Source: Desulfuromonadaceae bacterium (GTDB lineage Bacteria; Desulfobacterota; Desulfuromonadia; Desulfuromonadales; Geopsychrobacteraceae). From it: DNA of 5,749 nt. The translations under genes were made by a program, and so were the position numbers. The stretch spans positions 1 to 5,749 of the forward strand of contig JADGED010000162.1 of NCBI GenBank assembly GCA_016744555.1, read 5' to 3'. The notes below the pieces were generated by a model. It ran no database searches. It saw only the letters and a list, made by a program, of their open reading frames with translations, and was not told the DNA's origin. Shown in pieces: positions 1-4,085 of this stretch (the first letter of the stretch is position 1; every line of letters begins with the position of its first letter).

Positions 1-1
1 T

Positions 2-952
2 TTAGGCTCGCAAATTCCAATGCTTACCGACAAAGCTCACGCCCGGGCGCGGATAAAAAGTATTGATGATAAAAACATCCGTGCCGATTTGAAACAAGGG
101 ACAATTGTTATTGTTGCAGGATTTCAGGGTACCGATGGCGAAGGTAATATCACAACCTTAGGTCGTGGTGGTTCCGATACTTCAGCGGTTGCTGTTGCTG
201 CGGCACTCACCGCTGATGTCTGTGAGATCTACACTGATGTTGATGGTGTTTATACCACCGACCCACGGATGGTGCCGGAAGCGCAGAAAATTGAAAAAAT
301 ATCCTACGATGAGATGCTGGAGATGGCTTCTCTCGGGGCAAAAGTTCTACAAATTCGAAGTGTTGAGTTCGCTAAAAAATATAACGTAGTTATCCACGTA
401 CGCTCCAGTTTCCATGATGGACAGGGTACGCTGGTAATGAAGGAGGATGGTGAAATGGAAACTGTTCTAGTTTCAGGTGTCGCTTATAATAAGGATGAGG
501 CAAAAATCAGTATCTTTGGAGTGCCAGATCAGCCCGGTATCTCGGCGCAGATTTTTTCACCACTAAGTGAAAACGGTATTACTGTGGATATGATTATCCA
601 GAATATTTCACATGAAGGTGCAACCGACGTTACCTTTACTGTTCCTAAGGGTGATTGCGCTAAAGCGGTACCGATCGTTGAAAAAATAGCCAAAGAAATT
701 AATGCCAGAGGGGTACGCGAGGATAAAGAGATTTCTAAGGTCTCAATTATCGGTGTTGGTATGCGTTCTCATGCTGGTGTTGCAAGCACCATGTTTGCTG
801 CTTTGTCAAACGAAGGTATCAATATTCAGATGATTTCAACCAGTGAGATTAAGGTCTCTTGCGTGGTTGAGGCAAAGTACACCGAGCTCGCAGTACGAGT
901 GCTCCACAGCGCATTTGGCTTGGATCTTCCCGAAATTGAAGAGAAACTGTAA
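2..952 (+). CDS. lysC: Aspartokinase, C-terminal part (5' end outside window)
   Basis: Aspartokinase phosphorylates L-aspartate with ATP, the first and usually feedback-controlled step towards lysine, threonine, methionine and diaminopimelate, in the cytoplasm. The reading frame is open to the left edge: the codons before the first ATG at 20 read LGSQIP, which fits the family, so that ATG is not the true start and 316 codons are visible. The kinase domain shows TTLGRGGSDT and YTDVDGVYTTDPR, the ATP-binding and catalytic region, then EMLEMASLGAKVLQIRSVEFA. Two ACT domains follow, roughly nt 500-715 (starting near KISIFGVPDQPG) and nt 730-950 (KVSIIGVGMRSHAGVAS, then MISTSEIKVS), where lysine and threonine bind in this family. 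The sequence closely resembles Pseudomonas-type monofunctional aspartokinase, with no homoserine dehydrogenase fusion. The gene is convergent with a small minus-strand gene 11 bases downstream. Assignment is secure; the effector specificity is inferred. Confidence 0.97.
   Translation, partial: LGSQIPMLTDKAHARARIKSIDDKNIRADLKQGTIVIVAGFQGTDGEGNITTLGRGGSDTSAVAVAAALTADVCEIYTDVDGVYTTDPRMVPEAQKIEKISYDEMLEMASLGAKVLQIRSVEFAKKYNVVIHVRSSFHDGQGTLVMKEDGEMETVLVSGVAYNKDEAKISIFGVPDQPGISAQIFSPLSENGITVDMIIQNISHEGATDVTFTVPKGDCAKAVPIVEKIAKEINARGVREDKEISKVSIIGVGMRSHAGVASTMFAALSNEGINIQMISTSEIKVSCVVEAKYTELAVRVLHSAFGLDLPEIEEKL
441..457 (+). promoter_or_regulatory. Internal ribosome binding site and ATG within lysC (candidate beta-subunit start)
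   Basis: A full AGGAGG (441-446) lies 8 bases before an in-frame ATG (455-457). Translation from here gives a 165-residue protein that begins METVLVSGVAYNKDEAK and contains only the two ACT domains. In Bacillus subtilis and Corynebacterium glutamicum, lysC makes a separate regulatory beta subunit from an internal start at the equivalent place, just after the GTL motif that closes the kinase domain. The match in position, spacing and frame is seen directly; use of the site in this organism is inferred. An in-frame ATG at 437 has no such site in front of it. Confidence 0.65.
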
Positions 953-963
953 ATCTCTAAGAT

Positions 964-1104
964 TTACCAGCCTGCTCCAGGGCGGGTGATTGGGTGCTGG
1001 TATTTAGTTTTGTTGTCTACCGATTTGCCCCAGAGGTAGAGGCCAAAAATTATGGCACCAACAACGACCAGCAAGCTGATTAATTTTATAATATCTTTAG
1101 ACAT
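964..1104 (-). CDS. Small single-pass membrane protein, 46 aa, unknown function
   Basis: I do not recognise this gene. The frame runs from ATG at 1104 to TAA at 964-966 and encodes MSKDIIKLISLLVVVGAI followed by IFGLYLWGKSVDNKTKYQ and a tail ending HPITRPGAGW. Residues about 5-26 form one strongly hydrophobic segment, and a polar tail rich in Lys, Asn, Pro and Gly follows. The few charges before the segment are mixed (K3, D4, K7), so topology is not clear. An in-frame TAA three codons upstream of the ATG fixes the start. The only purine-rich site, AAAGG, is about 13 bases before the ATG, which is rather far. The gene is convergent with lysC (11-base gap) and lies downstream of asd on the same strand, with the terminator palindrome between them. 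The classic membrane-anchor composition argues for a real gene; the short length and weak ribosome site argue for caution. Confidence 0.5.
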   Translation of the reverse strand: MSKDIIKLISLLVVVGAIIFGLYLWGKSVDNKTKYQHPITRPGAGW

Positions 1105-1163
1105 GGTGACTTATCGACCTTTATAGCTAAAATCTTTACTTAAAGAATTGTTGATAAATATAT

Positions 1164-1195
1164 AGCCCCCGACAAATTTGTCGGGGGCTTTTTTT
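1164..1195 (+). terminator. Rho-independent terminator
   Basis: A perfect 26-base palindrome (1164-1189, arm AGCCCCCGACAAA) is followed by an unbroken T run to 1195. The effective hairpin is about 11 GC-rich pairs around an AATT loop. The T run is on the plus strand, so it stops rightward transcription, most likely the lysC message about 210 bases after its stop codon. Read leftward, the sequence after the stem is only TATATATTTATC, so termination of asd there is possible but weaker. Confidence 0.9.
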
Positions 1196-1245
1196 GTTCT
1201 TAATGTTATATGATTTTGCAGTGCACAGTGGTGGTGCAAACAAAA

Positions 1246-2352
1246 TTATTTTGCGGCAATAATCCGTAGCATTCGGCGTAGCGGTTCTGCGGCTCCCCAA
1301 AGCAGTTGATCACCGCAAGTGAACACCGAAATATATTCAGCACCCAGGTGCATTTTCCGGACTCGGCCGACAGGAACTTCCAATGTGCCCGAGATAGCTG
1401 CTGGGGTAAGTTGGTTCAAGGTGTCTTCCTTGTTATTTGGCACCAACTTGACCCAATCGTTGCTATTGCTGATCAGGGCTTCGATTTCCTCAATTGGCAG
1501 ATCCTTGTTGAGTTTGATCGTTAGCGCCTGGCTGTGACAACGCATGGAGCCAATCCGGACACAGATGCCATCAATGGGAATTTGGGTCTCGTTGCCAAGA
1601 ATCTTGTTAGTTTCGGCGATACCTTTCCACTCTTCACGACTTTGGCCATCTTCCACTTCGCGATCAATCCATGGCAGCACGCTGCCGGCTAGTGGAAAGC
1701 CAAACTCAGCTTTTGGAAAGTCATCACTACGTAGTTTATCGGTGACCTTACGATCGATATCCAAAATTGCTGATCCAGGGGTATTTAACTCTTCGGCAAC
1801 GCAATCGTTTAGGGTTCCCATTTGCGCTAATAATTCACGCATGTTTGGTGCGCCAGCACCAGAGGCTGCCTGGTAGGTCATCGAGCTGACCCAATCGACT
1901 AGACCGGCGTTGAACAGGCCACCAATAGCCATCAACATTAAGCTTACGGTGCAGTTACCACCGATAAAATCTTTACAGCCATTTTTCAAGGCATCATCAA
2001 TAACGCCCTGATTTATTGGGTCAAGAATGATAACGGCATTGTCATCCATCCGCAACGAAGATGCGGCATCAATCCAGTAACCGTCCCAGCCCGCAGCACG
2101 TAATTTGGGGTGGACATCTTTGGTGTAATCGCCACCTTGACAGGTGATGATTATATCTTGTTCCGCTAGCTTGCTAATGTCGCTGGCGTTTTCTAGTGTG
2201 CCTGCACCTTGACCAAAATCTGGAGCAGCTTGCCCTGCTTGCGAGGTTGAGAAGAAAACCGGTGTGACTTCGGCAAAATCGTTCTCTTCTACCATTCTTT
2301 GCATTAGCACGGAACCAACCATGCCCCGCCAACCGACTAATCCGACTTTCAT
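1246..2352 (-). CDS. asd: Aspartate-semialdehyde dehydrogenase
   Basis: This cytoplasmic enzyme reduces L-4-aspartyl phosphate to L-aspartate 4-semialdehyde with NADPH, the step after aspartokinase and the branch point to diaminopimelate, lysine, threonine and methionine. The product has 368 residues against 367 in E. coli and matches it along its whole length. Residues 6-16 (VGWRGMVGSVL) are the nucleotide-binding loop. Cys134 in GGNCTVSLM is the catalytic nucleophile and His273 in MRCHSQA is the acid-base residue. The ending GDQLLWGAAEPLRRMLR is typical. An in-frame ATG 16 codons upstream exists, but that extension reads through the ribosome site and does not match the family, so MKVGLVGWRG is the start, preceded by GGAGA at 8-9 bases. 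The gene is divergent from queF and convergent with lysC. No frameshift or missing residue is seen. Confidence 0.98.
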   Translation of the reverse strand: MKVGLVGWRGMVGSVLMQRMVEENDFAEVTPVFFSTSQAGQAAPDFGQGAGTLENASDISKLAEQDIIITCQGGDYTKDVHPKLRAAGWDGYWIDAASSLRMDDNAVIILDPINQGVIDDALKNGCKDFIGGNCTVSLMLMAIGGLFNAGLVDWVSSMTYQAASGAGAPNMRELLAQMGTLNDCVAEELNTPGSAILDIDRKVTDKLRSDDFPKAEFGFPLAGSVLPWIDREVEDGQSREEWKGIAETNKILGNETQIPIDGICVRIGSMRCHSQALTIKLNKDLPIEEIEALISNSNDWVKLVPNNKEDTLNQLTPAAISGTLEVPVGRVRKMHLGAEYISVFTCGDQLLWGAAEPLRRMLRIIAAK

Positions 2353-2359
2353 AATATTT

Positions 2360-2364
2360 TCTCC
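2360..2364 (-). promoter_or_regulatory. Ribosome binding site that decides the asd start
   Basis: On the minus strand GGAGA ends seven bases before ATG 2352-2350. It lies inside the alternative 16-codon extension that begins at 2400, which supports the shorter, family-length product. Confidence 0.8.
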
Positions 2365-2367
2365 ATG

Positions 2368-2396
2368 TTGACTGGTGTGTAAAAAGTACTTATGCT
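2368..2396 (+). promoter_or_regulatory. Candidate sigma-70 promoter for queF
   Basis: TTGACT (2368-2373) and TATGCT (2391-2396) are separated by exactly 17 bases. This is five of six matches to the -35 consensus and four of six to the -10. Transcription would start near 2403 and give a leader of about 100 bases before queF. A weaker alternative is TTGTTT (2450-2455) with TATTCT (2474-2479), 18 bases apart. These are consensus matches by eye only. Confidence 0.4.
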
Positions 2397-2412
2397 TCAA
2401 CCGCTTAGATTC

Positions 2413-2439
2413 TATTCCAACCGGATTTGACGTGGAATA
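2413..2439. repeat. Inverted repeat in the asd-queF divergent region (possible operator)
   Basis: The arms TATTCCA (2413-2419) and TGGAATA (2433-2439) are perfect 7-base inverted copies separated by 13 bases. The centre-to-centre spacing is 20 bases, about two helical turns, which suits a dimeric regulator. The right arm overlaps the candidate asd -10 element and the left arm lies about 10 bases after the candidate queF start point. No regulator is identified, and a 7-base dyad may be chance. Confidence 0.35.
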
Positions 2440-2466
2440 ATAGCAGTAATTGTTTAAAAGTGGTAA
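2437..2466 (-). promoter_or_regulatory. Candidate promoter for asd
   Basis: On the minus strand TTACCA (2466-2461) and TATTAT (2442-2437) are 18 bases apart, and TGC directly before the -10 gives an extended -10 motif. Transcription would start near 2430, about 78 bases before the asd ATG. Matches are four of six and five of six to the consensus; identified by eye only. Confidence 0.35.
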
Positions 2467-2503
2467 TATTTTTTATTCTAAATGAAATTGTAGAAAGGTT
2501 TCC

Positions 2504-3334
2504 ATGTCAGAGCTAGAATCGCAGTTGCTTTTAGGTAAAGCGACCTCATATAAGTCGGAGTACGATCCGCAACTTCTTTGCCCATTTCCCCGCCAGTTAA
2601 AACGGGATGAAATTGGTGTCGCTGGCAATTTGCCATTTAGTGGTTACGATATTTGGAATGGCTATGAATTGTCGTGGCTTAACGCTAAGGGTAAGCCAAT
2701 TGTCGCTATGGGGGAGTTTAATTTTCCTTGCGAATCCCCCAATTTGATTGAGTCAAAATCTTTTAAGCTCTATCTTAATTCATTTAATCAGACAAAGTTT
2801 GCCGATTTTTCTCAGGTTGAAGCGGTTATGAGTGCTGATCTGGCAAGAGCCGCCGGCGCTGAAGTTAAGGTGCGTTTGCTCGCTAGTGACCATTTTGTCA
2901 GTGAGAAGATCCAGGCGTTACCGGGGCAATGTATCGATGGTTTGGATATCGAGGTTGATAATTACGCCCTTGATCCCGAATTGCTCAAAAACGCTACCGA
3001 CTCGCAACAGCAGGTCAGTGAAGAGCTACATAGCCATTTGTTGAAAAGTAATTGTTTGGTTACCAATCAGCCCGATTGGGGCAGTGTTTTAATCCGCTAT
3101 CAGGGGGGCAAAATTAACCCAGAAGCGTTGTTGCGCTACCTGATCTCTTTTCGCCAACATAATGAGTTTCATGAACAGTGTGTCGAGCGAATCTTTGTCG
3201 ATTTAATGCGTCACTGCCAGCCTGAAAAACTGACCGTTTATGCCCGCTACACCCGCCGGGGTGGTTTGGATATCAATCCGTTTCGCTCAAATTTCGAAGC
3301 GCAGATAGATAATCTCCGTTTAGCCCGGCAGTAG
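2504..3334 (+). CDS. queF: NADPH-dependent 7-cyano-7-deazaguanine reductase
   Basis: QueF reduces the nitrile preQ0 to the amine preQ1 with two NADPH, in the cytoplasmic pathway to the tRNA wobble base queuosine. The product has 276 residues and is the long, two-module (tandem T-fold) form found in E. coli (282 residues) rather than the short Bacillus form. Residues 83-90 (ESKSFKLY) are the QueF signature in the N-terminal half. Cys184 (KSNCLVTNQPDWGS) is the nucleophile that forms the thioimide with substrate, and Asp191 is the expected proton donor. NEFHEQCVERIF (220-231) and YARYTRRGGLDINPFRSN are further strongly conserved blocks. The start is supported by AGAAAGGT five bases before the ATG. 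It is divergent from asd and convergent with the next gene, whose stop lies only 22 bases away. No terminator hairpin is evident in that gap. Confidence 0.98.
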   Translation: MSELESQLLLGKATSYKSEYDPQLLCPFPRQLKRDEIGVAGNLPFSGYDIWNGYELSWLNAKGKPIVAMGEFNFPCESPNLIESKSFKLYLNSFNQTKFADFSQVEAVMSADLARAAGAEVKVRLLASDHFVSEKIQALPGQCIDGLDIEVDNYALDPELLKNATDSQQQVSEELHSHLLKSNCLVTNQPDWGSVLIRYQGGKINPEALLRYLISFRQHNEFHEQCVERIFVDLMRHCQPEKLTVYARYTRRGGLDINPFRSNFEAQIDNLRLARQ

Positions 3335-3356
3335 GCGGTAACTTCCACTTTTCAAT

Positions 3357-4067
3357 TTAGCGAAGCTTGCGCAGATTTTTTTTCGCGTACTTACGCACTT
3401 TTTTATGTGGGCACTTTCGGTACACGGTTTTTAGTAGATCTGCATATTGTATGTCTTTTGATGCCCCTAAAACGTTACATAGCCATGACAACGCATCTGG
3501 ATGGTAGCGATCTTTAGTTTTTGATGTGTGCCATTTTTCTAGCTCTTCTGCTGCAACTTCCAGTACAACATCGTTGTTGCCAAACTTTTTATAGGCTGTT
3601 TTTGCACCATTTCTTTTAGTGACAGAATCGTCATTTTGCATCATTGCAATAACTTTTCGAACTTCTGGTGCTAAGTTGCTTGGCAAGGGTTTCTTTGTAA
3701 CCTTATTCTTTTTTTGGACAGTTTTTTTCTTTTTTACTATTTTTCTTTTTGCCGGGTTAGGCGAATTAATGACAGCTTGATGCCCTTTTGCCGGAGTTCC
3801 AGTATGTTCGACGACCGATGCCGAAACAAGATTGCCAGATACGCTGGTTACTTTCCAAGTGCCTACTGAAAGGGAATCTCCCCCAGGGATAGAGAAGGAG
3901 ATATCCATCAGGTCTCCTGACACAGGAATGTTTTTTCCGGTAAATTTAACGGTAACATTAAGACCTGATGTGCCGACGACAGCTCCCTTGATTTCGATAG
4001 CCGCAGCAATCGAGCTGAAGTTCAGCAACAACACACATACTATGTAAAACTTCGCAATTCTTTTCAT
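3357..4067 (-). CDS. Exported beta-domain / Lys-rich linker / HEAT-like protein, unknown function
   Basis: I do not recognise this 236-residue protein as a named family. Residues 1-23 are a clear signal peptide (MKRIAKF, a hydrophobic stretch, then SIAAA before IEI), so it should be periplasmic or secreted. Residues 24-101 are rich in alternating beta residues (VVGTSGLNVTVKFTG, LSVGTWKVTSVSGNLVSASVVE) and look like a small barrel domain. Residues 105-127 are a Lys-rich basic linker. Residues 130-236 are helical, with HEAT-like character in DALSWLCNVLGASKDIQYADLL and a strongly basic end. Overall charge is high and positive, which would suit binding to an anionic surface such as peptidoglycan, LPS or nucleic acid; that is inference. 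The Shine-Dalgarno site overlaps the stop codon of the PASTA gene just upstream, so the two are almost certainly co-transcribed. Cys11 lies inside the signal peptide without a lipobox. Confidence 0.88.
   Translation of the reverse strand: MKRIAKFYIVCVLLLNFSSIAAAIEIKGAVVGTSGLNVTVKFTGKNIPVSGDLMDISFSIPGGDSLSVGTWKVTSVSGNLVSASVVEHTGTPAKGHQAVINSPNPAKRKIVKKKKTVQKKNKVTKKPLPSNLAPEVRKVIAMMQNDDSVTKRNGAKTAYKKFGNNDVVLEVAAEELEKWHTSKTKDRYHPDALSWLCNVLGASKDIQYADLLKTVYRKCPHKKVRKYAKKNLRKLR
3708..3735 (-). other. Two A AAA AAG heptamers in frame within the Lys-rich linker
   Basis: On the minus strand A AAA AAG occurs at 3735-3729 and again at 3714-3708, both in the zero-frame phasing (GTA AAA AAG and CAA AAA AAG) that permits -1 slippage. 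From either site the -1 frame ends at the same TAA (3705-3703). Slippage at the second site would give about 121 residues: the signal peptide, beta domain and part of the linker, without the HEAT-like part. Only weak pairing is visible downstream, and no upstream stimulatory AGGAG-like element was seen. Confidence 0.25.
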
Positions 4068-4077
4068 TAGTTCTCTG

Positions 4078-4085
4078 TCCTCCTA
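4078..4085 (-). promoter_or_regulatory. Shine-Dalgarno overlapping the upstream stop codon
   Basis: On the minus strand TAGGAGGA contains the TAG stop of the PASTA gene and a near-consensus ribosome site, 10 bases before the ATG of the following gene. The arrangement favours translational coupling of the pair. Confidence 0.8.

Noticed and set aside
20..22. ATG at 20 as the lysC start
   Set aside because: It lies within the kinase domain, the codons before it fit the family, and a whole N-terminal lobe would be missing.
965..1002. Hairpin TACCAGC ... GCTGGTA just after lysC as its terminator
   Set aside because: Only 7 pairs with a 24-base loop and no continuous T run follow; it also codes for the end of the small membrane protein. 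The palindrome at 1164-1189 is far stronger.
1211..1240. Inverted TTTGCA ... TGCAAA after asd as its terminator
   Set aside because: The arms are six bases with a mismatched interior, and no T run follows on the minus strand.
1306..1876. Plus-strand open frames opposite asd
   Set aside because: They are antisense to a full-length conserved enzyme gene and their translations show no domain-like character.
2353..2400. A 16-codon N-terminal extension of asd starting at ATG 2400
   Set aside because: The extension spans the GGAGA ribosome site and has no family similarity; the start at 2352 gives the usual length and N-terminus.
2403..2503. preQ1 riboswitch in the queF leader
   Set aside because: I see no C-rich hairpin followed by the A-rich tail that would pair back into the loop; the leader is AT-rich and short of stable stems.
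3335..3356. Terminator between queF and the convergent HEAT-like gene
   Set aside because: The 22-base gap has no hairpin or T run; any terminator would have to lie within coding sequence.
4035..4067. Lipoprotein signal at Cys11 of the HEAT-like protein
   Set aside because: The Cys is mid-hydrophobic stretch with no L-(A/S)-(G/A)-C lipobox, while SIAAA gives a good signal peptidase I site.
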